Source of the DNA: Streptomyces puniciscabiei
Lineage (GTDB): Bacteria > Actinomycetota > Actinomycetes > Streptomycetales > Streptomycetaceae
Assembly: GCF_006715785.1 (NCBI RefSeq)
Contig: NZ_VFNX01000001.1
Location: forward strand, 620,001-684,000
Direction of reading: 5' to 3'
Length of the DNA: 64,000 nt
The position numbers were made by a program, and so were the translations under genes. The notes below the pieces were generated by a model, which did no database searches, was not told where the DNA came from, and saw only the letters and a program-made list of their open reading frames with translations. Below are positions 8,378-16,996 of the stretch, piece after piece (the first letter of the stretch is position 1; each line of letters opens with the position of its first letter).

Positions 8378-8427
8378 AGTCTAGACAAGATGTTGGACTT
8401 TCCAAGCGTCCACTTGGTAAAACCAAG
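8378..8427. promoter_or_regulatory. Divergent promoter with two evenly spaced operator-like dyads
   Basis: Dyad 1 is TTGGA, CTT, TCCAA at 8393-8405. Dyad 2 is CTTGGT, AAA, ACCAAG at 8413-8427. Their centres are 21 bp apart, two helical turns. A minus-strand promoter for the HxlR gene (-35 TTGGAA at 8405-8400, 16-bp spacer, -10 TAGACT at 8383-8378) overlaps dyad 1. HxlR proteins are known to bind short dyads near their own genes, so autoregulation plus control of the aminotransferase is the natural reading. This is inference from position. Confidence 0.6.
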
Positions 8428-8451
8428 CAACACCAGTTTCCGGAGGGGCGC

Positions 8452-9660
8452 ATGGAGTTCCGGCAGTCGAACAAGCTCAGCGAGGTCTGTTACGAGATCC
8501 GCGGCCCGGTGATCGAGCACGCCAACGCGCTGGAGAAGGCGGGGCACAGCGTGCTGCGCCTGAACACCGGCAACCCCGCGGCCTTCGGCTTCGAGGCGCC
8601 GGAGGAGATCCTCCAGGACATGATCCGGATGCTGCCGCAGGCGCACGGCTACACCGACTCCCGCGGCATCCTCTCCGCCCGCCGGGCGGTCGCCCAGCGC
8701 TACCAGAACCTGGGCCTCGACGTCGGCGTGGACGACGTCTTCCTGGGCAACGGCGTGTCCGAGCTGGTCTCCATGGCCGTACAGGCGCTGATCGAGGACG
8801 GCGACGAAATCCTCGTCCCCGCCCCGGACTACCCGCTCTGGACGGCCGTGACGACGCTCGCCGGCGGCAAGGCGGTCCACTACCTGTGCGACGAACAGGC
8901 CGACTGGAACCCGGACCTGGCCGACATGGCGTCGAAGATCACGGACCGCACCAAGGCCGTGGTCATCATCAACCCGAACAACCCCACGGGCGCGGTGTAC
9001 CCGAAGGAGGTCGTCGAGGGCATCCTGGATCTGGCGCGCCGGCACGGCCTGATGGTGTTCGCCGACGAGATCTACGACCAGATCCTCTACGACGACGCCG
9101 TTCACCACTCGGCCGCCGCCCTCGCCCCCGACCTGGTCGTCCTCACCTTCTGCGGGCTGTCGAAGACGTACCGGGTGGCGGGTTTCCGCTCCGGCTGGCT
9201 GGTGGTGACGGGCCCCAGGCAGCACGCGCGCGACTACCTGGAGGGCCTGACCATGCTGGCCTCCATGCGCCTGTGCGCCAACGGGCCCGCCCAGTACGCC
9301 ATCCAGGCCGCGCTCGGCGGCCGCCAGTCCATCCGCGAACTCACCCTGCCCGGCGGCCGGTTGTACGAGCAGCGCAACGTGGCCTGGGAGAAGCTGAACG
9401 AGATCCCCGGCGTGTCCTGCGTGAAACCCAAAGGCGCGCTGTACGCCTTCCCGCGCCTCGACCCCAAGGTGCACAGGATCCTGGACGACGAGAAGTTCGT
9501 CCTCGACCTGCTGCTGCGCGAGAAGATCCAGGTGGTCCAGGGCACCGGCTTCAACTGGCCCTCGCCCGACCACTTCCGCATCCTCACCCTGCCGCACGCG
9601 GAGGACCTGGAGGCGGCGATCGGCCGGATCGGGCGGTTCCTCGGCGGGTACCGGCAGTAG
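8452..9660 (+). CDS. PLP-dependent aminotransferase, AlaA-like (alanine transaminase type)
   Basis: A 402-residue fold-type I class I/II aminotransferase. The PLP lysine is Lys238 in SKTYR, with the INPNNPTG loop (173-180) and ADEIYDQ (204-210) for cofactor binding, and Arg in DHFRILTLP near the C-terminus for the substrate carboxylate. The opening MEFRQSNKLSEVCYEIRGPV closely resembles E. coli AlaA (YfbQ), which makes alanine from pyruvate and glutamate. CGGAGGGG precedes the ATG. The gene is divergent from the HxlR-type regulator, whose operator-like dyads lie directly upstream. Substrate preference is inferred from family resemblance. Confidence 0.88.
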   Translation: MEFRQSNKLSEVCYEIRGPVIEHANALEKAGHSVLRLNTGNPAAFGFEAPEEILQDMIRMLPQAHGYTDSRGILSARRAVAQRYQNLGLDVGVDDVFLGNGVSELVSMAVQALIEDGDEILVPAPDYPLWTAVTTLAGGKAVHYLCDEQADWNPDLADMASKITDRTKAVVIINPNNPTGAVYPKEVVEGILDLARRHGLMVFADEIYDQILYDDAVHHSAAALAPDLVVLTFCGLSKTYRVAGFRSGWLVVTGPRQHARDYLEGLTMLASMRLCANGPAQYAIQAALGGRQSIRELTLPGGRLYEQRNVAWEKLNEIPGVSCVKPKGALYAFPRLDPKVHRILDDEKFVLDLLLREKIQVVQGTGFNWPSPDHFRILTLPHAEDLEAAIGRIGRFLGGYRQ

Positions 9661-9814
9661 CCCGTTTCGCTCGTTCGCGCGCTTGTGCGAAGATCGCTCG
9701 CATGACCGGGGGGGGGACTCCGCTCAGGCGGGTACCGCGCTCTCGGTGCGCGCCCGACCAGCGCCGTGCCGCGCTTCCCCCTGGTCCGGTTCCAGCAGAC
9801 CAGGGGGAGCACCG

Positions 9815-11632
9815 TTGTTCTCGTACAGAAAGCCGTCCTCGTCCCGCATACGCCGGGTGACCGTCGCCGCGGTGTGCGGCGCCGCCCTCGGCGGGGCGAT
9901 TCCGGCCGCGCAGGCCCAGGCCGCCGGGTCGCCGACGCCCTCCGCCGGACAGGAGGCCCGGCAGGCCGCGCGGTTCTGGACCGCGCAGCGCATGGCGGAC
10001 GCCAAGCCGCTGGACGCGGCCCGCACGGCACCCGCCGGAACCGGCCCGGGGGTCGCGGCGGCGGGACGGCCCCAGGGCACCCTGTTCAAGGGGACGCCGC
10101 TGGTCGGGACGTTCTTCGGCTCCGACGGGCCGAGCGGTACCACCTGGCACTGCACCGGCAGCGTCATCGACACCTCCGTGCGCAGCGTCGTCCTCACCGC
10201 GGCCCACTGCGCGCTGAACATGAAGAGCGACTACGTCTTCGTGCCCCAGTTCGTGCAGGGCGCCGGCCCGGATCAGCAGCCGTACGGCATCTTCCACATC
10301 CAGCACGTCTACATCGACCCCCGGTACACGCCCGACAAGGGCTCGTCGACCACCAAGGGCCCCTCGTCCGACCTGGACACCGCGTTCGCCCGGGTCTCGG
10401 CCAACCAGAAGGGCCAGAGCCTTCAGGACGCGGTGGGCGGCGGACTGACCTTCACCCGCCCCAGCGGCTACGCGCAGAAGAACGTCACCGTCGTCGGTTA
10501 CCCCTCCTACCAGCACAACAACGCGGGCCAGGCCGTCAAGTGCACCGTGCCGACGACCCAGCTCCCCGGCTACCGGCAGATGTCCATGACCTGCGGCGGC
10601 TACTACGGCGGCACGTCCGGCAGCCCCTGGATCACCGACTACCAGGACGGGGCCCTCACCGGCCACGTCATAGGCAACCTCGGCGGCTACAACGGCGGCG
10701 GCAACGACGCGAACGTCGACTACATCAGCTACGCCCCGGCGTTCGGCGCCGACGCCGCCAACCTCCTCGCCGACGCGGTGGCCGGCCAGGACCCGCCCTC
10801 CGGTCTGCCGCCGTACACGGGCCTGCAGTTGCCCGGCGGCGCGGCCCGCTGGAAGGGCGCCGCGCTGATGGCCTCCGCCGACTACACCGGTGACCAGCTC
10901 GGCGATCTGCTCGTCGTCTGGTCCGACGGCGGGGTCACGCTGTACCCCGGGGACGGCAAGGGCGGGTTCGGGGCCGAGAAGCGGCTGCTGAAGGCCAACT
11001 CCACCTGGACGCACGCCCGGAGCATCACCGGCGGGACCTTCGGCGGCACCCGGCCGGGCCTGCTGGTGCGCTGGTCCGACGGCGAGGTCACCCTCTACCC
11101 GGCCCTCGGTGCCTCCGGGGTGGGCCGCGAGGTGCAGATGGCCAAGCCCAAGTCCGACTGGCAGAACGCCGTGCAGCTCACCGCCGGGCAGTTCCACGGC
11201 GCCAAGGGCGCGACCGACCTGCTGGTGCGCCGGTCCGACGGCAGCCTGGTGCTGTACACCGGGATCCGCTCCGGCTCCTTCGGCACCGGCAAGCGGCTCG
11301 TCGGGCCGAACGGCACCTGGACCAAGGCCGCGCTGCTCACCGGCGGCGCCTTCAAGGGCACGAGCGGCGCGGACCTGCTCGTGCGCTGGTCCGACGGCTC
11401 GCTCGACAGCTGCACCGGCATCTCGGCCGCCGGGCTCGGCACCCGGTCCCGGCTGGTCGGCCCCAACGGCACCTGGACGCACGCCCAGGTCATGACCTCC
11501 GGTGACTTCACCGCCGACCACACCGGCAACGACCTCGTCGTGCGCTGGTCCGACGGCGAGACCTCGCTGTACGCCGAGACCGGCGCCAAGTCCCTCGGCA
11601 CCGAGACCACGCTCGTCTCGCAGGGCAGCTGA
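9815..11632 (+). CDS. Secreted trypsin-like serine peptidase with C-terminal FG-GAP-like repeats
   Basis: The start is the TTG at 9815, preceded by AGGGGGAG at 5 nt; upstream in-frame codons lack an RBS. The 605-residue product has a signal peptide (about 1-38), and a trypsin-fold domain with His131 (TAAHC), an Asp in DLDTAF (186 or 188) and Ser268 (GGTSGS). It ends in about five copies of a 50-55-residue repeat (345-605) built on DLLVRWSDG, LYTG, FGTGKRLVG and NGTWT. Such tandem FG-GAP/VCBS-like repeats usually form a beta-propeller that binds ligands or the cell surface. It should be extracellular. The repeat array extends to the C-terminus without an anchor. Confidence 0.85.
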   Translation: MFSYRKPSSSRIRRVTVAAVCGAALGGAIPAAQAQAAGSPTPSAGQEARQAARFWTAQRMADAKPLDAARTAPAGTGPGVAAAGRPQGTLFKGTPLVGTFFGSDGPSGTTWHCTGSVIDTSVRSVVLTAAHCALNMKSDYVFVPQFVQGAGPDQQPYGIFHIQHVYIDPRYTPDKGSSTTKGPSSDLDTAFARVSANQKGQSLQDAVGGGLTFTRPSGYAQKNVTVVGYPSYQHNNAGQAVKCTVPTTQLPGYRQMSMTCGGYYGGTSGSPWITDYQDGALTGHVIGNLGGYNGGGNDANVDYISYAPAFGADAANLLADAVAGQDPPSGLPPYTGLQLPGGAARWKGAALMASADYTGDQLGDLLVVWSDGGVTLYPGDGKGGFGAEKRLLKANSTWTHARSITGGTFGGTRPGLLVRWSDGEVTLYPALGASGVGREVQMAKPKSDWQNAVQLTAGQFHGAKGATDLLVRRSDGSLVLYTGIRSGSFGTGKRLVGPNGTWTKAALLTGGAFKGTSGADLLVRWSDGSLDSCTGISAAGLGTRSRLVGPNGTWTHAQVMTSGDFTADHTGNDLVVRWSDGETSLYAETGAKSLGTETTLVSQGS

Positions 11633-11854
11633 CGACGCGACGACAGCACGAGGGGGAACGAGGCGCGCGACCGGGCGCCCGACCGGCGGCAACAGGACCG
11701 CTGGACGCCTGCGGGCAGGCCATCGCCGTGGAACCGCCGCTGCGCGCCTCGACCCGATCCTGACGGAAACATCCGGCGGCCCGCTCCGGGAATGCCCGGA
11801 CCGGGCCGGCGGTTGGTGCACTCCGTACCGGATCACCGACCAGGGGGACGACGT

Positions 11855-13015
11855 ATGCGGATCGACGTGCACGGAACGGTGGCGGAGGGCTTCGAGGGCG
11901 TCCGCGAGGAGTTCGCGGCGGTGCTCGCCGGGGAGCGGGACGATCCTGGCGCACAGCTGGTGGTGTACCGGCACGGGCGGCGTGTGGTGGACCTGTGGGG
12001 CGGTGACGGCATCGACGGGAACTCGCTGACGACCCTGTACTCCATCGCCAAGGGAGCCGCCCACCTCGTCGTCGCCATGCTGGTGCAGGAAGGGGTGCTC
12101 GACCTGGGTCGTGAAGTCGCCGCCTACTGGCCGGAGTTCGGCGCGCACGGCAAGGACCGGCTGACACTGGGCGAGCTGCTGGAGCACCGGGCCGGACTCG
12201 TCGGCGATGCCGAACAGGCCTTCACCGTCGAGGAGTTGGCGGACGACCGGATCACCGCGGCCCGGCTGGCGCAGCGCAGGCCGCTGTGGGAGCCGGGCAC
12301 CGCCTGGGGCTACCACGCCTTCGTCATCGGCGCCCTCACCGGCGAGGTGGTACGCCGGGTGACCGGGCGGTCCATCCAGGAGCTGTACGAGGAGCGGATC
12401 CGGGCGCCGTACGGGCTCGACTACTACCTGGGGCTGCCCGCGGAGGCCGAGAAGCGCTGGGTGGACGTGCAGCCGCTGCTGCCGACCCCGGAGGAGGCCG
12501 CGCTGCTGAAGGAGCGGGCGGCGGCTCCGGACAGCATCCGGGGCATCGCCTTCAGCGCGCACGGGCCGGAGCCGATCGACCTCGTGGCCTTCGGCAACCA
12601 CCCCCGGGTGAAGGCGCTCGGGCCGACGTCCTCCGGCGGTGTGGGCAACGCGCGCGGGGTCGCCGGGATGTACGCGGCGGCCATCAGCACCGTGGACGGC
12701 AGGCCGCCGCTGCTCACACCCGCGACCGCGGCCCTGTTCGCCGAGCTGCGCACCCCGGGCGGTCCCGACCTGGTCGTCGGCAGCGAGAACCACTTCGCGC
12801 GCGGCTTCGAGCACACCCCCGCGCTCTACCCGTTCCTCGACGCCGGCACCTTCGGGCACAGCGGCGCGACCGGCTCGCTGGGCTTCGCCGACCCGGCACA
12901 CGGCATCGCGTACGCCTACACCCGGCGCCGGTTCTCCTTCCCCTCCGGGGTGGGCGCCGCCCCGGAGAACGGCCGTCTGGCCGAGTCCGTCCTGCGGGCG
13001 GCCGCCTCCCTGTGA
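11855..13015 (+). CDS. Serine hydrolase of the beta-lactamase/EstB fold
   Basis: The ATG at 11855 follows AGGGGGA at 6 nt. The 386-residue protein has the SxxK motif SIAK (Ser63, Lys66), the catalytic nucleophile and base of class C beta-lactamase-like esterases. A Tyr in GYHAF stands at the second motif and HSG near the C-terminus (GTFGHSGATGS) stands where HTG/KTG occurs. No signal peptide is visible, so it is probably a cytosolic esterase or peptidase-like hydrolase, not a resistance lactamase. The 220 bp upstream, between the serine peptidase and this gene, contain no coding signal. The phosphatase gene follows closely. Confidence 0.83.
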   Translation: MRIDVHGTVAEGFEGVREEFAAVLAGERDDPGAQLVVYRHGRRVVDLWGGDGIDGNSLTTLYSIAKGAAHLVVAMLVQEGVLDLGREVAAYWPEFGAHGKDRLTLGELLEHRAGLVGDAEQAFTVEELADDRITAARLAQRRPLWEPGTAWGYHAFVIGALTGEVVRRVTGRSIQELYEERIRAPYGLDYYLGLPAEAEKRWVDVQPLLPTPEEAALLKERAAAPDSIRGIAFSAHGPEPIDLVAFGNHPRVKALGPTSSGGVGNARGVAGMYAAAISTVDGRPPLLTPATAALFAELRTPGGPDLVVGSENHFARGFEHTPALYPFLDAGTFGHSGATGSLGFADPAHGIAYAYTRRRFSFPSGVGAAPENGRLAESVLRAAASL

Positions 13016-13049
13016 CACCGTGCTGACAGGCGAGCGGGAAGGCGCTGAC

Positions 13050-13649
13050 GTGGGTGACCTCTTTCTCGTCCGGCACGGTGAGACCGAGTGGTCGCGGTCC
13101 GGACGGCACACCGGCTGGACCGACGTGCCCCTCACCGAGCACGGGCGGGAGGAGGCACGCCGGCTGGGGCCACTGATCCGCTCGCACCGGATCGGGGCCG
13201 CGTTCGTCAGCCCCCTGCAGCGGGCCCGGGAGACGGCCGAGCTGATCGGGATCCCGGACGCCCGGGTCGACGCCGACCTGCGCGAATGGGACTACGGCGG
13301 GTACGAGGGCGTGACCACCGTCGAGATCCAGCGGAGCCGGCCGGGCTGGTTCCTGTTCACGGACGGGGTCGCGCCGGGGCCGCCGGAGCACCCGGGCGAG
13401 ACCCCGGAGCAGGTCGGCGAGCGCGCCGACCGGATGCTGGCCAAGGTCGACGCCACCCTCGCCGGCTCCGAGGACGGTGTCGTGCTGATCGCCCACGGCC
13501 ACTTCCTGCGCGTCCTCACCGCCCGCCGCCTCGGCCTCCCGCCCCGGCACGGGGCCCTGTTCCAGCTGGCGACGGGCACCCTGTGCCGGCTGGGGACGGA
13601 GCACGAGCGGCCGGTGGTGGCGGGGTGGAACATCCGGCCGCGGGAGTAG
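13050..13649 (+). CDS. Histidine phosphatase superfamily protein (phosphoglycerate-mutase-like)
   Basis: GTG at 13050 preceded by GGGAAGG. The 199-residue protein begins almost at the catalytic LVRHGETEWS motif, with RARETAEL, a conserved REWDYGGYEG acid/base segment, and the second His in LIAHGHFLRVL. This is the set of four phosphate-pocket residues of the branch-1 histidine phosphatases. It hydrolyses phosphomonoesters, but the natural substrate cannot be told from sequence. It lies 34 bp after the beta-lactamase-fold hydrolase on the same strand and may share its transcript. Confidence 0.85.
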   Translation: MGDLFLVRHGETEWSRSGRHTGWTDVPLTEHGREEARRLGPLIRSHRIGAAFVSPLQRARETAELIGIPDARVDADLREWDYGGYEGVTTVEIQRSRPGWFLFTDGVAPGPPEHPGETPEQVGERADRMLAKVDATLAGSEDGVVLIAHGHFLRVLTARRLGLPPRHGALFQLATGTLCRLGTEHERPVVAGWNIRPRE

Positions 13650-13999
13650 AGGGGTTCGGGAGCGGGGAGGCACGGGAGCGGGGGGTACGGGAGCGGGCGT
13701 GCGGCAGCGGGGGGTTGCGGGACCGGGGATGGGGGCGGCAGCGTACGGGCGGCAGCGGCATGGGGCCGACTGCATACCGTGTGCGGGACACGGCGTGCGG
13801 GCCACCGTGTACGGCTGCGTGTATACGGCTATACGGCTGCGTGTATACGGCTGTCCTCGGACGAGCCTGCGTCCGCAGCCGGCCTGTGGACGGCCGCCCG
13901 GAAACCAGGGCCGCGTTGTCAGACCCGGGCCGTACTCTGCGAAATGGGCCGTGTGACGGGCGGTCCGCGGGCAGGGGACGGGAGCGGAAGGGGTGCGCT
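13650..13999. other. Low-complexity intergenic region with a 22-bp tandem repeat
   Basis: The first half is a run of degenerate GGAGCGGGG-type words. The second half holds a 22-bp unit in two head-to-tail copies (13809-13830 and 13831-13852) that differ only in the first base; the core is ACGGCTGCGTGTATACGGCT. GTATAC is itself a palindrome. The region includes an AT-richer TGCGAAATGG stretch near 13935 that may hold the promoter of the next gene. Apparent frames here have no recognisable product. Confidence 0.5.
13809..13852. repeat. Two-copy 22-bp tandem repeat
   Basis: Two adjacent copies match at 21 of 22 positions and share the core ACGGCTGCGTGTATACGGCT. A partial third copy (GTACGGCTG-like) is not evident downstream. 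The repeat is intergenic. Confidence 0.85.
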
Positions 14000-14638
14000 G
14001 TGAGCCGACCGCCGACCGCCGCGCAGCGGCGGGTGATCGAGGCCGCCGATCCGGTGACCGGGCGGTTGCGGGGTACGGAGGCGCAGCTGACGGCGCTGGT
14101 GCGGCGGGGGCTGGCCTTCCGGCACCCGCGGCCGCCGCATGAGCACTTCCTGACCCCGGCGGGGCACCGGATACGGGAGGCGAAGCCACGGGAGGCGGTG
14201 CCCGAGGCGGAGGGGGCGGAGCCCGCGGCGGACGCCGGGGTGTTCGCGGCACGGGTCGGCGGCGAGACGGCACCGCCCGCGGACGGTCCGGCGCGGCTGC
14301 GCGAGGTGCACGGCGCCTGGCAGGGGCTGCTGGAGCTGCGCCGGATGACCAACCCCGACGGCGCGGTGGACCGGCCGTGCGGCTGGGAGCGCACCCATCT
14401 GGTGCGGGCGGCAGCGCTGGCCCTGGAGGCGGCCGGACACCGTCCGGCGGCCGGGGAGGCGGAGGGTTACCGGGTGCGTGCGACCCCGCAGCCGGAGGCG
14501 GTCGCGGTGTACGCGCCGGGGGCGGAGAGCCTGGCGGCCTGCGCGGCCACGCTGGAGCGCGCGGGCTGGCAGACCGGCGAGTACACCGAACCGCGCACGA
14601 GAGTGCGCTATCTGCTGGCGTCGCCGCGCCGGGTGTGA
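14000..14638 (+). CDS. Conserved hypothetical protein
   Basis: GTG at 14000 with GGAAGGGG 6 nt upstream. The 212-residue product is rich in Arg, Ala and Glu. It has an N-terminal helical part resembling a short winged-helix (TAAQRRVIEAADPVTGRLRG, then a TPAGHRIRE turn at about 50-60), a low-complexity Ala/Glu linker, and a compact C-terminal half with ERTHLVRAAALALEAAGH and a final RYLLASPRRV. No signal peptide or membrane segment. I do not recognise a named family. The gene is followed after 50 bp by the thioesterase gene on the same strand. Confidence 0.65.
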   Translation: MSRPPTAAQRRVIEAADPVTGRLRGTEAQLTALVRRGLAFRHPRPPHEHFLTPAGHRIREAKPREAVPEAEGAEPAADAGVFAARVGGETAPPADGPARLREVHGAWQGLLELRRMTNPDGAVDRPCGWERTHLVRAAALALEAAGHRPAAGEAEGYRVRATPQPEAVAVYAPGAESLAACAATLERAGWQTGEYTEPRTRVRYLLASPRRV

Positions 14639-14688
14639 GCGCGTGCGAGGATCAGTGGCCAGTGTGTCGTACACGAGAAGGGGAACCC

Positions 14689-15111
14689 GTGAGCGAACCG
14701 TTTTCCGTGCGCGTGACCGTCCGCGGCTACGAGACCGACACCCAGGGACACCTCAACCAGTCCGTGTACCTCAACTACGCGGAGCACGCCCGCTGGTCGC
14801 TGCTGCAGGCGGCCGGCATCAGCCAGGCCCGGCTGGTGGGCCGGGGTGTCGGTCCGGTGGCGCTGGAGACGACGATCCGTTTCCGGCGCGAACTGCTCGC
14901 CGGCGACGAGGTCGAGGTGACCTGTGAGTTCGAGTGGGGCGGCGGCAGGACCTTCCGGGTCGTGCAGGAGATACGCAAGACCGACGGCACCCTGGCGGCC
15001 GAGGTCAGCGGGGTGGGCGGCCTGCTGGATCTCAAGGAGCGCAAGCTGGTCGCCGACCCGCGGGAGGTCTTCAAGGAACTGACGACGGACCTCGCCCTGT
15101 TCGGCCTGTAG
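14689..15111 (+). CDS. Hotdog-fold acyl-CoA thioesterase (4HBT type)
   Basis: GTG at 14689 after GAGAAGGGGA. The 140-residue protein starts with the hotdog signature RGYETDTQGHLNQSVYLNYAEHARW, where the Asp/Gln/His cluster marks 4-hydroxybenzoyl-CoA thioesterase-like enzymes (residues about 12-35). The central helix is followed by strands ETTIRFRRELLAGDEVEV. It probably cleaves acyl-CoA thioesters in the cytosol; chain-length preference is unknown. The gene converges with the NmrA-like oxidoreductase gene. Confidence 0.85.
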   Translation: MSEPFSVRVTVRGYETDTQGHLNQSVYLNYAEHARWSLLQAAGISQARLVGRGVGPVALETTIRFRRELLAGDEVEVTCEFEWGGGRTFRVVQEIRKTDGTLAAEVSGVGGLLDLKERKLVADPREVFKELTTDLALFGL

Positions 15112-15149
15112 GCCCCGCGGGCCCGCGCCCGCTGCCGGTCCCTGGAGGT

Positions 15150-16004
15150 TCAGTCCGCGCCGAAGGCCTCCTTGTGGTCCTCGGCCCACTCCCGGAAGGT
15201 CCGGGCCGGGCGGCCCAGTACCTCGGGCACGTCCTCGGTGACCACCGCGTTGCCGCCGTCGCGGACGAACGCGACGCCGGTCAGGATGCCGTCCGCACGC
15301 TCCTCGTCGAAACCCCAGGCGGTGCGCAGGAATTCACGGGTCTGGTCCAGCGACAGGTTCCGGACCGGGACCGGGCGGCCCAGGACGTCGGCGAGCACGG
15401 CGGTCTGGCCGGGGACAGTGATGGCCTCGGGCCCGGTCAGGGTGTAAGTCCGCCCCGCGTGCCCGGCGTCGACGAGCGCGCGGACGGCGACCGCTGCCAC
15501 ATCGCGCGGATCGATCACGCCCGACTCCCCGTCCCCGGTCATGTTGGGCACCGGCTCGCCCGCCCGGAGCGGCTCCGCCCAGCTCAGCGTGTTGGAGGCG
15601 AACGACGACGGCCGCAGCACGGTCCACTCGGCTCCGCTGTCGCGCACGGCACGCTCGCCGTCCAGGTGCCAGAGCCCGGAGGGGCCGACCGCCGGGTCGC
15701 CGGTGCCGATGGCGGAGAGCTTGACCAGCCGTCGTACGCCCGCCGCGTCGGCCGCCGCGACCAGCGCCGCGTCCCGGCCCTCGTCCGGGCCGGGCGGACG
15801 CAGCAGGAAGGCGGCCGTCACACCTTCCAGCGCGGCTCCGAGGGACGCCGGCTCGTGGAAGTCCCCGCGCACCACCTCCACCCCGGCGGGGACCCGCGCC
15901 TTCGCCGGGTCGCGGGTCAGGGCGCGCACCTTCTCACCGCGCGCGGCCAGCTGTCGTACGACATCACTCCCGATGGTGCCCGTGGCACCCGTCACCAGAA
16001 TCAT
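15150..16004 (-). CDS. NmrA-like NAD(P)-binding oxidoreductase / SDR-type protein
   Basis: The 284-residue product begins with the Rossmann motif ILVTGATGTIG (residues 2-12) and continues with an RDP segment for NADP selectivity, LSAIGTG and a WTVLRPSSFASN block, the order of atypical SDRs of the NmrA/quinone-oxidoreductase-like group. Members either reduce quinones and similar compounds or act as redox sensors. No catalytic YxxxK pair is seen in the canonical place, which fits the atypical group. It is divergent from an AraC-type regulator with 96 bp between starts, a common pairing in which the regulator controls the enzyme. Confidence 0.82.
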   Translation of the reverse strand: MILVTGATGTIGSDVVRQLAARGEKVRALTRDPAKARVPAGVEVVRGDFHEPASLGAALEGVTAAFLLRPPGPDEGRDAALVAAADAAGVRRLVKLSAIGTGDPAVGPSGLWHLDGERAVRDSGAEWTVLRPSSFASNTLSWAEPLRAGEPVPNMTGDGESGVIDPRDVAAVAVRALVDAGHAGRTYTLTGPEAITVPGQTAVLADVLGRPVPVRNLSLDQTREFLRTAWGFDEERADGILTGVAFVRDGGNAVVTEDVPEVLGRPARTFREWAEDHKEAFGAD

Positions 16005-16100
16005 GGGGTCCACGGTGGTACGCGGGCGGCGCCGGTCTCTTGGAAATTCCGGCACGGCCGACCGGCCCGGACGGCGGTCCCGGGCGCTTACCGTGGAGGG

Positions 16101-16916
16101 GTGCCGAACTCCACCGCCGCGCCCGACACCGCCGCCTGGCAGGTCCGCAGCACGCCCGAGGTGCTGCGCCCCTGGCTCGCCGGGGTGCGGACCGTGTCCT
16201 TCGCCGAGCCGCCCGAGGAGGCGTTCGTCCATCTGCCCGACGCGGTGACCAAGGTGGTGCTGCGGGTGACGGCGGACGGGCGGCGTGACGTGCTGGCCGT
16301 CGGGCCGCGGGTGCGGGCCTCCTACCACGAGGGGAAGAGCCGCATCTCCTGTGTGGAGCTGCGCCTCGCACCGGGTACGGCCCGGCCCCTGCTGGGTGTT
16401 CCGGCCACCGGACTGGTCGGCCGGGTCGCGAGGCTGGAGGAACTGCCGGGCGGGGCGGGGGGCCGGCTGGCGCGCGAGATGCACCGGCTGGAGCCCCGGG
16501 ATGCGCTGCCGCACCTCACCGAGGTGCTGCCCGGGCTGCTGTCCGACGCCGTGGATCCGGACCGTACGGCACTGCTGCGGGCGGGCGTGGCGGCGTTGTC
16601 CGTACGGCTGGACCGGGCGCCCGCGCAGGTCCGGGAGGTCGCCCGGGAACTGGCCGTCAGCGAGCGTCAGTTGCGGAACCTGTTCGCCGAGGGCGTCGGG
16701 GTCTCGCCCAAGCACTACGCCCGTATCGACCGCGTCCGTACGGTCGTCACCTGGGCCGGGAGCGCCCGCTGGTCCGAACTCGCCGCCGCCACCGGCTACT
16801 TCGACCAGTCGCACATGACGTCCGACTTCCGTGCCCTGATGGGGGTGCCGCCCAGGTCGTACGTCACCGGCCGGCTGCCCGCGGTGACGCCCTGCCAGGT
16901 GGGACCGCGGGCCTGA
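16101..16916 (+). CDS. AraC-family transcriptional regulator
   Basis: The GTG at 16101 fits the family start (VPNSTAAPDTAAWQVRSTPEVLRPWLAGVRTV). The GGAGG just upstream is too close to act as an RBS, and a -10-like TACCGT ends 6 nt before the GTG, so a leaderless message is possible. The 271-residue protein has an N-terminal sensing part with the DUF6597-like layout and a C-terminal AraC DNA-binding domain (about 165-258) with two HTH units, VREVARELAVSERQLRNLF and ELAAATGYFDQSHMTSDFR. It probably regulates the divergent NmrA-like gene. Confidence 0.85.
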   Translation: MPNSTAAPDTAAWQVRSTPEVLRPWLAGVRTVSFAEPPEEAFVHLPDAVTKVVLRVTADGRRDVLAVGPRVRASYHEGKSRISCVELRLAPGTARPLLGVPATGLVGRVARLEELPGGAGGRLAREMHRLEPRDALPHLTEVLPGLLSDAVDPDRTALLRAGVAALSVRLDRAPAQVREVARELAVSERQLRNLFAEGVGVSPKHYARIDRVRTVVTWAGSARWSELAAATGYFDQSHMTSDFRALMGVPPRSYVTGRLPAVTPCQVGPRA

Positions 16917-16996
16917 CTCCGCGCAGCCGCCCGCAGGCCGTCGCGCGCCGGAAACGGGGTGCGCGGCGGCGGCCGTGGCTGCCATGCTGCGGGACC

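Noticed and set aside
11855..13015. Beta-lactamase resistance gene
   Set aside because: The SxxK fold is present, but there is no signal peptide and the other motifs fit EstB-like esterases better than class C lactamases.
9584..13135. A 1183-codon open frame on the minus strand
   Set aside because: It is a shadow of the plus-strand peptidase, hydrolase and phosphatase genes. Those have clear motifs; the shadow is Gly/Arg/Val-rich and matches no family.
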